NCBI RefSeq assembly: GCF_030687295.1
Contig: NZ_CP117425.1
Span: forward strand, 1,120,001-1,184,000
DNA from: Pseudomonas beijingensis
GTDB taxonomy: Bacteria > Pseudomonadota > Gammaproteobacteria > Pseudomonadales > Pseudomonadaceae
DNA length: 64,000 nucleotides
Direction of reading: 5' to 3'
Positions 1-13,486 of this stretch are shown here, piece after piece. The notes beneath the pieces are model-generated. The model was not told the origin of the DNA, made no database searches, and was given only the letters and a program-made list of their open reading frames with translations. The translations under genes and the position numbers were made by a program. The first letter of the stretch is position 1. Every line of letters begins with the position of its first letter.

Positions 1-295
<295 letters not shown>

Positions 296-417
296 ATCGA
301 CGACCGCAGCTGCTCCATGAGCTCCCACACGAATTGCTTGATTCATTGAAGAAGACGATAGAAGCAGCTTTAAGCTCCAAGCTGATAGCTCACGCTAACA
401 GTTACAAGCTCGAAATT

Positions 418-494
<77 letters not shown>

Positions 495-504
495 ATTTTG
501 TAAT

Positions 505-580
505 GGGGCCATAGCTCAGCTGGGAGAGCGCCTGCCTTGCACGCAGGAGGTCAGCGGTTCGATCCCGCTTGGCTCCACCA
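505..580 (+). tRNA. tRNA-Ala (TGC anticodon)
   Basis: This is a 76-nt cloverleaf. It starts GGGGCCATAGCTC, has anticodon TGC in the loop TTGCACG, a GTTCGATC T loop, and an encoded CCA end. It lies 10 nt after tRNA-Ile in the rRNA spacer. Confidence 0.98.
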
Positions 581-821
581 TAAACTGCTTCTGAAAGCTT
601 AGAAATGAGCATTCCATCAACGTGATGGTGAATGTTGATTTCTAGTCTTTTGATTAGATCGTTCTTTAAAAATTTGGGTATGTGATAGAAAGATAGACTG
701 AACGTTACTTTCACTGGTAACGGATCAGGCTAAGGTAAAATTTGTGAGTTGCTCTTAGAGCAAGATCGAATTTTCGGCGAATGTCGTCTTCACAGTATAA
801 CCAGATTGCTTGGGGTTATAT
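581..821 (+). other. tRNA-Ala to 23S internal transcribed spacer with boxA-like site
   Basis: This is the untranslated spacer of the rrn operon. A boxA-like antitermination sequence, GTTCTTTAAAAA, lies at about 661-672, where rRNA operons normally carry one. Short ORFs here are not genes. No further tRNA is visible. Confidence 0.7.
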
Positions 822-3711
<2,890 letters not shown>

Positions 3712-3877
3712 TAACACCCAAGCAATTTGTAACTCCAAGCCCAAAGGCAAAGAGACCAGATTGCGGTGTGTGAAGACGAAACGAACCGAAAGTTCGAGAT
3801 ACTCACAAGCAGCACACAAACTATCGCATACCCATTCGCTGGCACGTGACCGCAAGGCACGCACCGGCTACCGAATT

Positions 3878-3993
3878 TCTTGACGACCATAGAGCATTGG
3901 AACCACCTGATCCCATCCCGAACTCAGCAGTGAAACGATGCATCGCCGATGGTAGTGTGGGGTTTCCCCATGTGAGAGTAGGTCATCGTCAAG
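3878..3993 (+). rRNA. rrf: 5S ribosomal RNA, copy 1
   Basis: This is a Pseudomonas-type 5S rRNA beginning TCTTGACGACCATAGAGC and ending GTAGGTCATCGTCAAG, about 116 nt. It follows 23S by about 166 nt and is followed by its own intrinsic terminator. An identical second copy lies 223 nt downstream. Confidence 0.96.
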
Positions 3994-4005
3994 ATTAAAT
4001 TCCGA

Positions 4006-4043
4006 AACCCCTATCTGCTGACGCAGGTAGGGGTTTTGTTTTT
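4006..4043 (+). terminator. Intrinsic terminator after 5S copy 1
   Basis: The stem CCCCTATCTGC / GCAGGTAGGGG closes a short TGAC loop and runs into TTTTGTTTTT. This would end the rrn transcript before the second 5S copy unless antitermination carries polymerase through. Confidence 0.85.
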
Positions 4044-4100
4044 AGTAGAAGTCATCGATTTTACCGACACGTTGTTCTTGAACGGGTCGGACACAGAATT

Positions 4101-4216
4101 TCTTGACGACCATAGAGCATTGGAACCACCTGATCCCATCCCGAACTCAGCAGTGAAACGATGCATCGCCGATGGTAGTGTGGGGTTTCCCCATGTGAGA
4201 GTAGGTCATCGTCAAG
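4101..4216 (+). rRNA. rrf: 5S ribosomal RNA, copy 2 (tandem duplicate)
   Basis: This is a second full 5S copy, with no difference that I could find from copy 1, offset by 223 nt. The match extends a few bases into both flanks (GAATT before, ATT after). It has its own terminator immediately downstream. Extra tandem 5S genes are known in some Pseudomonas rrn operons. Confidence 0.95.
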
Positions 4217-4229
4217 ATTGAATTCCCAG

Positions 4230-4269
4230 AACCCCTGTCTGCATCAGCAGACAGGGGTTTTGTCGTTTT
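4230..4269 (+). terminator. Intrinsic terminator after 5S copy 2
   Basis: The perfect stem ACCCCTGTCTGC / GCAGACAGGGGT around an ATCA loop is followed by TTTGTCGTTTT. It resembles the first 5S terminator but is not identical, so the terminator diverged while the 5S itself stayed the same. Confidence 0.85.
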
Positions 4270-4391
4270 GGGCCGGTAATCGGATCGAGCCCCTGATGCC
4301 ACGGCAAACCCCCAATGCCGTTGCTATGCTGTGAAAGGCGGGCCCTGGCGACAAAGGGCCCGCGACGTCACTGGTCATGGGGATTCCAATA

Positions 4392-5027
4392 ATGAAAAAC
4401 CCTTATGCTCCCGGCTTTTGGTGCGCTACTGCGGCATTGCTGCTGCTTTCGGCAACTTATTTTTATGGCGTCATGCTCACTCACCAAATCGACAAGGCGC
4501 TGCTGTTCCTCGACAGCGCGGCGGCGTTGATCGGCGTGATATCCATTGCAGTCGTGGCCTGGGCTTCGCTTCAGGGCCAACGAATCAAGAAAAAACACCT
4601 TGAGCAAGGCAAGACCCTGGTGCTGATTTGGGACACCAAGGTGGCGCTGCGACGTGTCGAAACAGTGTTTGACCGTTATTTCTGGGGCAGTTATTGGCAG
4701 CCTGGCCGCACGTTCCAGGAAGTCATGGGCGAGCTCACCGGCACTCCGCTGGAAAAAAGCCTCGAAGCCCTGAAAACCCAGTGCGCGGCCTTGGACAAGC
4801 AGGTCACCCAGGACGGCTGGCACTGGCTCAACAACGCCCGCGAGTTGTGTGACGTGGCTAACGCCATGGCTCGGGAGCGCTATCAACTGGATTTTTGCGA
4901 TTCACGCGCAGATTCATCGGGTGCCGCTGTGATCAATCGCGATTTCGAAGTGCTGGTGTACACCTGGACAGCCCGGCTCAAGACGTTCGATCATCAGCTC
5001 GACGAGATCGAAGTCCAATATTCGTAG
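4392..5027 (+). CDS. Hypothetical membrane protein
   Basis: This 211-residue protein has two hydrophobic segments near the N-terminus (about residues 9-27 and 40-58) and a basic QGQRIKKKH cytoplasmic turn. A soluble, mostly helical domain of about 145 residues follows. I do not recognise the family. ATG 4392 is chosen because GGGGA lies about 9 nt upstream; the longer in-frame ATG at 4377 has no Shine-Dalgarno. It is a single gene between the rrn terminator and a YdgA-like gene on the same strand. No catalytic motif is visible. Confidence 0.7.
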   Translation: MKNPYAPGFWCATAALLLLSATYFYGVMLTHQIDKALLFLDSAAALIGVISIAVVAWASLQGQRIKKKHLEQGKTLVLIWDTKVALRRVETVFDRYFWGSYWQPGRTFQEVMGELTGTPLEKSLEALKTQCAALDKQVTQDGWHWLNNARELCDVANAMARERYQLDFCDSRADSSGAAVINRDFEVLVYTWTARLKTFDHQLDEIEVQYS

Positions 5028-5184
5028 ACCACCTCTCAAGAAAACGTTTTTACCCCTATAAACATTGGGCCCGCAGGGGTGCCTGATGGTAATCTCCCCT
5101 CCTCTTTGCGGCGTCGAGCCACCCCCTTTGCGGGTCAGGGAAGACGACGGCTTTCTTCAACCATGGATATCGATCGGGTCACTC

Positions 5185-6690
5185 ATGAATAAATCAGCAA
5201 GCGTACTTCTGGGAATCGTTGTGGCTGTCGGTGCTATCAGCGCGGGCGGCGCCTGGTACACCGGGACCAAACTCGAAGGCGTGTTGAAAAATGCTATTGC
5301 CGATAGCAATAAGCAGATGCAGACCGCCTTGGCCGGGTCCAACAGCAGTGCCGCCCTGGAGCTGGTTTCCATGGACCGTGGCACATTTAGCAGCACCGCC
5401 CACTACCGTCTCAAAGGCGAAGGCGAGATGTTCGGTGGTGAGTCGGTCGAGCTGCTCTTCGTCGACCGGATCGAGCACGGCCCACTGCCATTCTCTCGCT
5501 TGATCACGCTCAAGTGGCTGCCGGTCATGGCCACCAGTCACACCGCGCTGGAGCGCAATCCACTGACTGACAAATGGTTCGCCGCGACCAAGGACCAGTC
5601 CCCACTCAAAGGTGTGGTCAACCTGGGCTACGACGAGTCCATCAACGGCACCTACGAGCTGCTGCCATTGGAAACCAAGTTGGATGAGCAATCCCAGCTC
5701 ACCTTCTCCGGCCTGAAAATCGACTTGGCCGCCAGCGCCCAAGGCCAGAAGGTCAAGGCTGACGGCTACATGGACAGCTTCAAGTTGACCACCGTTGCCG
5801 AAGACCAGACACCCGTGCAGGTCGAGCTGAACGGCCTGACATTGGCCAGCAACCTGAGCAAAAGCTCATACGGTTACTACATGGGCGACAACACCCTGCT
5901 GATGAGCAACACCAAGGCCACCTTCGGTGAGCCTAAGTCGGTGCTGGGTCTGAAGAACTTCGAAATGAAGAACAGCAGCAGCGAGAACGGCACCAGCGCT
6001 TCGGGGCGTGCCGATTACAAGATCGGTGAGCTGTCGTTCAACGACAAGACCATCGGTTCGGCGCAGATGGCGGTCAGCCTGAAGAACCTGGACATCCCGG
6101 CCACCATGTCGCTGATGCAGATCTACCAGACCAAGCTGCAACCCTACGAAAAAGCGGCCGCCGAAGCAGCTGCAGCCGGTGAACCGGCGCCGGAGTTGAG
6201 CCTGACCGAAGCTGAAGAAGCACAGGTCAAAGCCGATCTGGAAAAACTCTTGGCCGGTGCCCCGCAAGTGGCCTTGGAAAATCTGTCGTTCAACACCGCC
6301 AACGGTGAAAGCCGTGCCAGCCTGATCGTTGATCTGACCAAGCCGCAGTCCATGGACCTGCCGCCGGATGAACTGGGACGTCAGTTGCTCGCCCTGCTGG
6401 ATTTCAATCTCAAGGTTTCCAAGCCGATGCTGGTGGACCTCATGACTGTGCAGGCACAGATGGAAGGCCAGACGGATGCCAAGCTGATCGCCGATCAAGC
6501 CACGGCTACCAGCGATATGTTCAGCGCCATGGCCGTTGGTACTCAATTGGCGACCCTTGAAGGCAACGACGTTGTCACCAAGTTGCACTACGCCAACAAC
6601 CAGGTCGATTTCAATGGCCAGAAAATGACCGTTGAGCAATTCACGGCATTTGTGATGAACAAGCTGGGCGGCGGCGTCGCTATCCAGTAA
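5185..6690 (+). CDS. YdgA/DUF945 family protein
   Basis: This 501-residue protein starts MNKSASVLLGIVVAVGAISA, a signal anchor or signal peptide. A long periplasmic region follows with the pattern of the YdgA (DUF945) family: a GTKLEGVL start, repeated beta-rich segments, and an Ala/Glu-rich helical insert around residues 315-355 (KAAAEAAAAGEPAPE). The family is an envelope protein of unknown biochemical function, linked to motility or surface traits in some bacteria. ATG 5185 is chosen over the upstream in-frame start because the hydrophobic leader begins there. A strong terminator follows at 6711-6747, so it is probably monocistronic. Confidence 0.85.
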   Translation: MNKSASVLLGIVVAVGAISAGGAWYTGTKLEGVLKNAIADSNKQMQTALAGSNSSAALELVSMDRGTFSSTAHYRLKGEGEMFGGESVELLFVDRIEHGPLPFSRLITLKWLPVMATSHTALERNPLTDKWFAATKDQSPLKGVVNLGYDESINGTYELLPLETKLDEQSQLTFSGLKIDLAASAQGQKVKADGYMDSFKLTTVAEDQTPVQVELNGLTLASNLSKSSYGYYMGDNTLLMSNTKATFGEPKSVLGLKNFEMKNSSSENGTSASGRADYKIGELSFNDKTIGSAQMAVSLKNLDIPATMSLMQIYQTKLQPYEKAAAEAAAAGEPAPELSLTEAEEAQVKADLEKLLAGAPQVALENLSFNTANGESRASLIVDLTKPQSMDLPPDELGRQLLALLDFNLKVSKPMLVDLMTVQAQMEGQTDAKLIADQATATSDMFSAMAVGTQLATLEGNDVVTKLHYANNQVDFNGQKMTVEQFTAFVMNKLGGGVAIQ

Positions 6691-6710
6691 GCCGTTCAAG
6701 TCACACCCAG

Positions 6711-6747
6711 AACCCGGCCCGTGCATGACGCATGGCCGGGTTTTTTT
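6711..6747 (+). terminator. Intrinsic terminator after ydgA-like gene
   Basis: The stem AACCCGGCC / GGCCGGGTT is followed by a run of T (GGGTTTTTTT). It separates the YdgA-like gene from the pga operon. Confidence 0.85.
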
Positions 6748-6935
6748 ATGCACACCGATCAGCCCAGCGCCGAAATCTGTATCGATTCTGAAGAATTGTG
6801 GCGTTCCTGAAGATGACCCGCCCGAGAGTGCAAGACTAGGCCCATTAGAGCTTGGCTGGATTCCTTTGATCCGGCTTCCTGTTTGATGGGCAAGGGGGCA
6901 CTGCGACCCGGCTGGCCATGTAAGGATGCTGACGA

Positions 6936-9416
6936 ATGCCGCGTACTGTGGGTCCTTTTATTCAACGTGGTTTGCGCCCGTTGTTTCGCGTCGCACTGTG
7001 CAGCCAACTGTGCTGGCCGATGCTGGCGTTTGCCGATAGCGCCTATGACCAAATGGTGCTCGATGCCCGTGCAGGTCATTACACGCCTGCGCTGACTGCG
7101 TTGCGCCAGGTGCCGGCCGGCCAGGCCAGCGCCGCGCAAATCAGTGACCACCTGCAGATCGCCAGTTGGGCCGGTCTCGATACCGAGGTGGTGACGGTCT
7201 ATGAAACCCAGGGCCGCAATCGAGCGTTGCCGGTCCAGGCGCTGACTGCAACGGCTCGTGCCTATCGCAACCTCAAGCGCTGGGATTCGGCGGCCGAGCT
7301 GTACCGCCAGGCCTTGGTGATCGATCCTCAGAATCCCGATTTGCAACTTGGTCTGGCTTTGACCCAGGCCGATGCAGGCCAGCCCGACGAAGCTGTCACT
7401 CGCGCCAAGGCCCTGGTCGCTGCCAAGCCGACAGATCCGATGCGTCGACTGGCACTGGGCTATGCCTTGACCCGCGCCAACAGCCCCCACGAAGCGCTGT
7501 TCGAATACGATCAAGCCTTCACTCGCGCTGGTAACCGCCCAGAGGTTGCGCGCGAATACATCTACGCCCTGCAACGCGCACGGCTGCCGGAGCCTGCGCT
7601 GCGCCTGGCGCGTCTGCAACCGGGGCTGATCGACCGTGGCGTGCAGCGACGCCTGGAAGGTGACGTCGCCGCCGAGCGGGTGCGCCTGGCGGACATGGCC
7701 AGCCGCAGCGAACAGGAGCGCTTCATCATTGCCGACCGCGCCCTGGCCGACTACGACAAGTTGCTCGCCACCTGGACCCCGGTGGCCGAGGCCCATGACG
7801 ACGTACTCCGTTGGCGCATCGATCGCATGGGCGCCCTCAACGCCCGCGCCCGTCGGGCTGAAGTGATTGCCGAATACCAGACGTTGCTCGCCGAGGGTGT
7901 GAGCATTCCCACTTATGCCCTGCGCTGGGTGGCCTCTTCCTATCTGGAACAGCGAGAGCCGGAAATCGCCGTCGATCTGTACCGCCGGGTCCTGATCGCG
8001 CCGGATGCCGATCCTGCGGAGCGTTTTGAAGACAGCACCGCGCTCTACTACGCGTTGCTGGAAAGTGAAAAATCCGAAGAGGCCCGTGCACTGGCCGAAG
8101 ACATGGCGAAAGCCCAGCGTCCGCGCATCGAACTCAAGGGCCTGCCGATCGGCAACCCCAACGATGAATGGATGGACGCCCAGCAACTCGCCGCCCAGGC
8201 CGGCACGTACGGCGCCGATTTGCCCTCTGCCGAGGCGCGCCTGGACACCTTGGTCAACCAAGGCCCCGGTAACACCGGTATGCGCCTGGCCCAGGCCGAT
8301 CTGTACCAGGCCCGTGACTGGCCGCGCCGTTCGGAAAACCTGCTCAAGGAAGTCGAGGCCACGATCCCGCGCAACCGGGATCTGGAAGTCGCCCAGGCCC
8401 GCGCCGCCATGGATTTGCAGGAATGGCGGCAGATGGATGCGTTGACCGACGACGTGGTCGCCCGCTACCCGGAAAACGCCCATGTCAAACGTCTGCAACG
8501 CCAGCGTGAGGTACACGACATGGCCGAGCTGCGCATCGAGGCCTACACCGGCAAGAGTTATGGCGGTGGCAGCGGTGACGCCGGTGCAGTGACTGGCAGC
8601 CGGGATTTTGGCATCGAAACGCTGCTCTACAGCCCGCCCATCGATGAAGACTGGCGGCTGTTCGGCGGTGCCGGCTACGCCACCGGTGATTTCGAGGAAG
8701 GCACCGGCCATCATCGTTGGCAGCGTCTGGGCGTGGAGCGTCGCACTCGGGACATGACGCTGGAGGCCGAGGTCTCCAATCACTCCTACGGTTCCGGCGA
8801 CAAGCAAGGCGCACGCGTGGCCGTGGCGCGGGACATCGACGACCACTGGCAATACGGCGGTAGCCTGGATTACCTCTCGGCCAATACCCCGCTGCGGGCG
8901 CTCAACAGCGGCATCCGCGCTAACGGCGGGAGTGGTTTCGTCCGTTGGCGGGCCAATGAAAGCCGCGAGTGGCGACTGGCGGTCAGCCCGTCCCATTTCA
9001 GCGATGGCAACAACCGTCTCGAAACCCTGCTGAATGGCCGCGAGGGCATCTACAGCGCGCCGCGCCTGCAAGTGGAACTGGGCCTGGAAGTGGGCGCCAG
9101 CCGCAACAGCGGCTCCAACGAAGTGCCCTATTTCAACCCGAAAGCGGATTTCAGCGTCATGCCGACCGTGAGCGCCAACCACGTGTTGTATCGCCGCTAC
9201 GAAACCACGTGGAGCCAGCAGTTCCAGGTCGGTGCCGGTACTTACAGCCAGCGCGACTACAACACCGGGGCCATGGGATTGCTCAGCTACGGCCAGCGTT
9301 TCATCTGGAACGACGTGCTAGAGGCAGGTGCCGCGCTGAGCTGGCTCAACCGCCCTTACGACGGCGATCGCGAAAGCGATCTGCGCCTGCTTGTCGACCT
9401 CACCTATCGCTTCTAG
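6936..9416 (+). CDS. pgaA: PgaA, poly-beta-1,6-N-acetylglucosamine export porin
   Basis: This is the outer-membrane exporter of the biofilm polysaccharide PNAG, 826 residues (E. coli PgaA is about 807). A signal peptide ends near LAFA|DSAYD. A superhelical TPR region follows over roughly residues 40-520, with repeated A-x-x-L-Y-R helices. A C-terminal beta-barrel over roughly residues 530-826 ends in an aromatic residue (LTYRF), typical of outer-membrane barrels. ATG 6936 has TAAGGA upstream. It is the first gene of pgaABCD: pgaB starts 12 nt after its stop. The 188 nt upstream must hold the promoter, but no clear operator is visible. Confidence 0.95.
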   Translation: MPRTVGPFIQRGLRPLFRVALCSQLCWPMLAFADSAYDQMVLDARAGHYTPALTALRQVPAGQASAAQISDHLQIASWAGLDTEVVTVYETQGRNRALPVQALTATARAYRNLKRWDSAAELYRQALVIDPQNPDLQLGLALTQADAGQPDEAVTRAKALVAAKPTDPMRRLALGYALTRANSPHEALFEYDQAFTRAGNRPEVAREYIYALQRARLPEPALRLARLQPGLIDRGVQRRLEGDVAAERVRLADMASRSEQERFIIADRALADYDKLLATWTPVAEAHDDVLRWRIDRMGALNARARRAEVIAEYQTLLAEGVSIPTYALRWVASSYLEQREPEIAVDLYRRVLIAPDADPAERFEDSTALYYALLESEKSEEARALAEDMAKAQRPRIELKGLPIGNPNDEWMDAQQLAAQAGTYGADLPSAEARLDTLVNQGPGNTGMRLAQADLYQARDWPRRSENLLKEVEATIPRNRDLEVAQARAAMDLQEWRQMDALTDDVVARYPENAHVKRLQRQREVHDMAELRIEAYTGKSYGGGSGDAGAVTGSRDFGIETLLYSPPIDEDWRLFGGAGYATGDFEEGTGHHRWQRLGVERRTRDMTLEAEVSNHSYGSGDKQGARVAVARDIDDHWQYGGSLDYLSANTPLRALNSGIRANGGSGFVRWRANESREWRLAVSPSHFSDGNNRLETLLNGREGIYSAPRLQVELGLEVGASRNSGSNEVPYFNPKADFSVMPTVSANHVLYRRYETTWSQQFQVGAGTYSQRDYNTGAMGLLSYGQRFIWNDVLEAGAALSWLNRPYDGDRESDLRLLVDLTYRF

Positions 9417-9428
9417 AAGAGTTTGAAG

Positions 9429-11426
9429 ATGCCTGTCATTTCGCGATTCATCCTTCTGCTGGGGGCCTTGCTGATCAGCGCTTGTGCCCAGCAAGCCCCG
9501 GCGTTCACGCCGCCCTCGCAGCGTCCGCTGGCGGCCAACGACGCGCCGTGGCCAAAGAACCATGTGCTCGGCATCGCCTACCACGATGTCGACGACCGAG
9601 ACCCGGACCAGGCGCTGGTGGCCGTGCGCACCGAACGGTTGATCGAACAGTTGGCGTGGCTACGGGAAAACAACTACCAGCCGGTCACGGTGGACCAGAT
9701 CATCACGGCCCGCAATGGCGGTCCGGAACTGCCGCCGCGTGCGGTGCTGCTGAGTTTCGACGACGGCTACTCGAGCTTTTATACCCGCGTCATGCCCATC
9801 CTGCGCGCTTATAACTGGCCGGCGATCCTCGCCCCGGTCGGCAGTTGGGTGGATACGCCGCTGAACCAAACGGTGGATTTCGCCGGAGTGCCGCGCAAGC
9901 GTTCCGAGTTCCTGACCTGGGAGCAGATTCGCGAGGTGTCGAAATCGGGCCTGGTGGAAATCGCCGCCCACACAGACGCCAATCACAAAGGCGTGCTCGC
10001 CAACCCGCAAGGCAACCAGCAACCCGCCGCGACCACCCGGCGCTACGACCCGGCCACCGGTCGTTACGAGACCGAGGCCGATTTCCAGGCTCGCTTGCGC
10101 AAGGACGTGGCGGCCATTTCCGAGAAGATCCGCAAGGTTACCGGCTACAGTCCGCGTGTCTGGGTTTGGCCATACGGGGAAGCCGACGGCACGGCATTGC
10201 AAGTGATTGGCAGTGAGGGCTATCAAATGGCCCTGACCCTGGAGGACGGCCTCGACAGCCTGGATAACCTGATGAGCGGCCCACGTTTCCTGGTGGCGTC
10301 CGATCCGGATGGTGCCCATTTCGCCGAAAGCATCGTGTCGGTGCAGACGATTGACCCGATGCGCGTGGTGCATGTCGACCTGGATTATGTCTACGACCCG
10401 GACCCGGTGCAGCAGGAAGCCAACGTCGGCAAGTTGGTCCAGCGCATTTCCGACCTGGGTGCCAATACGGTGTTCCTGCAAGCCTTCGCCGACCCGAAAG
10501 GCGACGGTCTCGTGCATTCGTTGTACTTCCCCAACCGTCACTTGCCGGTGCGCGCTGACCTGTTCGACCGGGTCGCATGGCAACTGCGCACCCGGGCCAA
10601 TGCCAAGGTCTATGCCTGGATGCCGGTGCTCAGTTTTGCCCTGGACGCGAAGCTGCCACGGGTCCAGCGCTGGGATCCGGAAACCGGCAAGACTGGCGTC
10701 GCCCCGGATCAATACGTGCGCCTGTCGCCGTTCGACCCGAACGTGCGCAAGGTCATCGGCGAGATCTACCAGGACCTGGCGCGGATGAGCTCGTTGGATG
10801 GCGTTCTGTACCATGACGACGCGGTGTTCTCCGACTTCGAGGATGCCAGCCCCGCGGCCCTGAAAGTCTATGCCGCCCACGGCTTGCCGACGTCCATCGC
10901 CGCCCTGCGGGATGACCCCGCGGCGATGCAGCGCTGGACCCGCTTCAAGAGCCGCTACCTGATCGACTTCACCCATGAGCTGACCGCCAAGGTTCGGGCG
11001 ATTCGCGGCCCTCAGATTCGGACAGCGCGCAATATCTTTGCCGAACCGATGCTCAATCCGGAAAGCGAAGCCTGGTTCGCCCAGAACCTCGACGATTTCC
11101 TTGGCGCTTACGACTGGACGGCACCGATGGCCATGCCGCTGATGGAAAAGCAGACCCGCGCACAATCGGGCCCCTGGCTCGAGCGCCTGGTAGACACCGT
11201 CAAGGCTCGCCCCGGCGCGCTCAAGCGCACGGTATTCGAATTGCAAGCCCGTGACTGGCACAGCAAGCCGGTCAGCGACATCGACGGCGAACAACTGGCT
11301 GACTGGATGGGGCGCCTCAAGCGCAAAGGCGTGACCAGCTTCGGCTACTACCCGGACAACTTCATCGAAGACCAGCCCGCCGTGAAAACCGTGCGGCCGG
11401 CGCTCTCCAACAAGTGGAATCCTTGA
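9429..11426 (+). CDS. pgaB: PgaB, poly-beta-1,6-GlcNAc N-deacetylase lipoprotein
   Basis: This outer-membrane lipoprotein removes some acetyl groups from PNAG so that it can be exported. It is 665 residues with a lipobox ending at Cys19 (LLISAC). The N-terminal carbohydrate-esterase-4 domain shows the catalytic/metal set: YHDV at 51-54, FDDG with Asp111-Asp112, and His181/His186 in HTDANH, the same spacing as in E. coli PgaB. The C-terminal half is the PNAG-binding, glycoside-hydrolase-like domain ([21 protein letters not shown]). ATG 9429 is preceded by AGAAGAG; an upstream TTG at 9423 is too close to it. It lies between pgaA and pgaC in one operon. Confidence 0.96.
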   Translation: MPVISRFILLLGALLISACAQQAPAFTPPSQRPLAANDAPWPKNHVLGIAYHDVDDRDPDQALVAVRTERLIEQLAWLRENNYQPVTVDQIITARNGGPELPPRAVLLSFDDGYSSFYTRVMPILRAYNWPAILAPVGSWVDTPLNQTVDFAGVPRKRSEFLTWEQIREVSKSGLVEIAAHTDANHKGVLANPQGNQQPAATTRRYDPATGRYETEADFQARLRKDVAAISEKIRKVTGYSPRVWVWPYGEADGTALQVIGSEGYQMALTLEDGLDSLDNLMSGPRFLVASDPDGAHFAESIVSVQTIDPMRVVHVDLDYVYDPDPVQQEANVGKLVQRISDLGANTVFLQAFADPKGDGLVHSLYFPNRHLPVRADLFDRVAWQLRTRANAKVYAWMPVLSFALDAKLPRVQRWDPETGKTGVAPDQYVRLSPFDPNVRKVIGEIYQDLARMSSLDGVLYHDDAVFSDFEDASPAALKVYAAHGLPTSIAALRDDPAAMQRWTRFKSRYLIDFTHELTAKVRAIRGPQIRTARNIFAEPMLNPESEAWFAQNLDDFLGAYDWTAPMAMPLMEKQTRAQSGPWLERLVDTVKARPGALKRTVFELQARDWHSKPVSDIDGEQLADWMGRLKRKGVTSFGYYPDNFIEDQPAVKTVRPALSNKWNP

Positions 11427-11427
11427 C

Positions 11428-12783
11428 ATGCTCGACAGACTGCTCGCCCTGCTGGTGCTGGCGATCGTCCTTGGGGTACCCCTGGGCCTGATCTTCCTGG
11501 TCACCGGGCAATTCCTGATGGACTTCGTGTTCTTTTACCCGCTGTTCATGTCCGGGCTGTGGATTGCCGGCGGCCTGTATTTCTGGCTGCACTGGGAGCG
11601 CCACTGGCCATGGAAGGACGATACCTTGCCACCGGCCCTGGCGGGCGAGCCGCTGATCAGCATCCTGATCCCGTGCTTCAACGAAGGCGACAACGTCGCC
11701 GACACCATTCACGCGGCGCTGGGCCAGCATTATCCGAACATCGAAGTCATCGCCATCAACGACGGCTCCAAGGACAACACCGCCCAGATGCTCGATCAAC
11801 TGGCGGCGGAAGACCCGCGCCTACGTGTCTTGCACCTGGCGGAAAACCAGGGCAAGGCCGTGGCCCTGCGCATGGGGGCCATCGCGGCGCGCAGCGAATA
11901 CCTGGTGTGCATCGACGGTGACGCGCTGCTGGCGCCGAACACCTGTGCTTACCTGGTGGCGCCGATGCTGGACAACGCCCGCCTCGGCGCGGTGACCGGC
12001 AACCCGCGCATCCGCACCCGCTCGACCTTGATAGGTCGGGTCCAGGTCGGCGAGTTCTCCTCGATCATCGGCCTGATCAAGCGTACCCAGCGGGTCTTCG
12101 GGCGGATCTTCACCGTGTCCGGCGTAATCGTCGCGTTCCGACGCACGGCCCTGCACCGGGTCGGCTACTGGAGCCCGGACATGATTACCGAAGACATCGA
12201 CATCAGTTGGAAGCTGCAGCTGGATCACTGGAGCATCTTCTACGAGCCACGCGCGCTGTGCTGGATTCTCATGCCCGAAACCCTGCGCGGCCTGTGGCGG
12301 CAACGCCTGCGCTGGGCCCAGGGGGGCGCCGAGGTGCTGTTCAAGAACATCCGTGGCATCTGGCAATACCGCCACCGCTACCTGTGGCCGCTGCTGTTCG
12401 AATACTGCCTGTCCACCGGCTGGGCGTTCACCTTCCTGCTGTCGGTGATCTTCTGGGGCGCCGGTAAATTCGTCGAGATGCCAGCGGCCATCGCCGTGGA
12501 TCACCTGATGCCGCCGGCCTTCACCGGCCTGTTGCTGGCGGTGGTGTGCCTGCTGCAGTTCGCGGTGAGCATCCTGATCGACCGGCGCTACGAAAAAGGC
12601 CTGTGGCACATCATGTTCTGGGTGGTCTGGTACCCGTTGGTGTTCTGGCTGATCAGTCTGTTCACTACCCTGGTGAGCTTTCCCAAAGTGCTGTTCGGGC
12701 AGCATCAGAAGCGTGCGCGCTGGATCAGCCCGGATCGCGGTATCAAACCATTCGATGATCAGGAAGAGGAAGTGATCCGATGA
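11428..12783 (+). CDS. pgaC: PgaC, poly-beta-1,6-GlcNAc synthase (glycosyltransferase 2)
   Basis: This processive inner-membrane synthase builds PNAG from UDP-GlcNAc, 451 residues. Two N-terminal membrane helices (about 4-28 and 34-54) are followed by a GT2 domain with NDGSKD (Asp112), DGD at 163-165, TEDID at 254-258 (catalytic base) and QRLRW at 292-296. Two to three C-terminal membrane helices follow. The start codon is one base after the pgaB stop, and the stop overlaps pgaD by ATGA, so the two are translationally coupled. Its activity requires PgaD and, in characterised systems, c-di-GMP. Confidence 0.97.
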   Translation: MLDRLLALLVLAIVLGVPLGLIFLVTGQFLMDFVFFYPLFMSGLWIAGGLYFWLHWERHWPWKDDTLPPALAGEPLISILIPCFNEGDNVADTIHAALGQHYPNIEVIAINDGSKDNTAQMLDQLAAEDPRLRVLHLAENQGKAVALRMGAIAARSEYLVCIDGDALLAPNTCAYLVAPMLDNARLGAVTGNPRIRTRSTLIGRVQVGEFSSIIGLIKRTQRVFGRIFTVSGVIVAFRRTALHRVGYWSPDMITEDIDISWKLQLDHWSIFYEPRALCWILMPETLRGLWRQRLRWAQGGAEVLFKNIRGIWQYRHRYLWPLLFEYCLSTGWAFTFLLSVIFWGAGKFVEMPAAIAVDHLMPPAFTGLLLAVVCLLQFAVSILIDRRYEKGLWHIMFWVVWYPLVFWLISLFTTLVSFPKVLFGQHQKRARWISPDRGIKPFDDQEEEVIR

Positions 12784-13286
12784 AAATTATCAGGACCCGG
12801 CAACGGCCTTTTCTGGTGGTCATCGATGCGCTTTTCACCGTGCTGGCGTGGGTGGGGCTGTTGTATTTGCTGGTCAATGGGCTGTGGTCGCTGCTCGATA
12901 GCCAGGCCGGCCCGCGCCTGGGAGGGTCGCTGTTCGACACCCTGGGGACTTTGCAGGTTTATGGTTGGATCGCGTTGGTCAACGCGGTGCTGCTGATTAC
13001 CTGGGCGCGTTATCAACAACGCAAAAGTCGCAGCTTCGCCCAGCGTCGGCTGCCGGCGCCGGTGGTGGATGACCAGGGCTTGAGCGCCAGTTTCAAGTTG
13101 ACCGGTGAGCGTCTGGATACGTTGCGCCAGCCCGGTTCGAAGACCATCCACAACAACCAGGAAGGCGACATCAGCCACGTCGTACCGCATTTCCATTTGC
13201 TCAGTCCGGAGTTGCAGCCAGCGCCTCTGGCGCCATTGGAGCGGCCCCGGGTTATCCATTTGCCGGCGGATCAGTCCGTACATTGA
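12780..13286 (+). CDS. pgaD: PgaD, PNAG synthesis accessory protein
   Basis: This is a small inner-membrane partner of PgaC, 168 residues (E. coli PgaD is 137). Two membrane helices lie at about 13-35 and 60-80, and the C-terminal tail is cytoplasmic. PgaC and PgaD together form the c-di-GMP-responsive synthase. The start codon overlaps the pgaC stop (ATGA). The gene closes the pga operon and is followed by three REP units. Two c-di-GMP enzymes occur elsewhere in this window but are not adjacent. Confidence 0.9.
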   Translation: MKIIRTRQRPFLVVIDALFTVLAWVGLLYLLVNGLWSLLDSQAGPRLGGSLFDTLGTLQVYGWIALVNAVLLITWARYQQRKSRSFAQRRLPAPVVDDQGLSASFKLTGERLDTLRQPGSKTIHNNQEGDISHVVPHFHLLSPELQPAPLAPLERPRVIHLPADQSVH

Positions 13287-13298
13287 TGCAAGCCGATC

Positions 13299-13466
13299 CA
13301 TCGCTTTCGCGAGCAAGCTCGCTCCCACAGGGGATTGGGGTGCGGCAGATCTTTCGGTCACACAGAACAAAAACTGTGGGAGCGAGCTTGCTCGCGATGG
13401 CGTCGGGTCAGCCATATTGAAGTCGACTGACCCATCGCTATCGCGAGCAAGCTCGCTCCCACAGGG
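13299..13466. repeat. Cluster of three REP palindromes
   Basis: Three copies of the GCGAGCAAGCTCGCTCCCACA-type palindrome alternate in orientation (about 13306-13330, 13374-13400, 13440-13462). They lie between the convergent ends of pgaD and the Rieske oxidoreductase gene. This is the usual position for such elements, which can act as mRNA 3'-end stabilisers or gyrase/IHF sites. Confidence 0.9.
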
Positions 13467-13486
13467 GATTTTGGGCTGTGGCAGAT

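Noticed and set aside
5866..6753. 295-codon open frame on the minus strand opposite the YdgA-like gene
   Set aside because: Shadow frame caused by codon bias, with no ribosome site and an unnatural composition.
6759..9182. 807-codon open frame on the minus strand opposite pgaA
   Set aside because: It mirrors the high-GC third-position pattern of pgaA, has low-complexity His/Gln/Arg-rich translation and no recognisable domain. pgaA itself is unmistakable.
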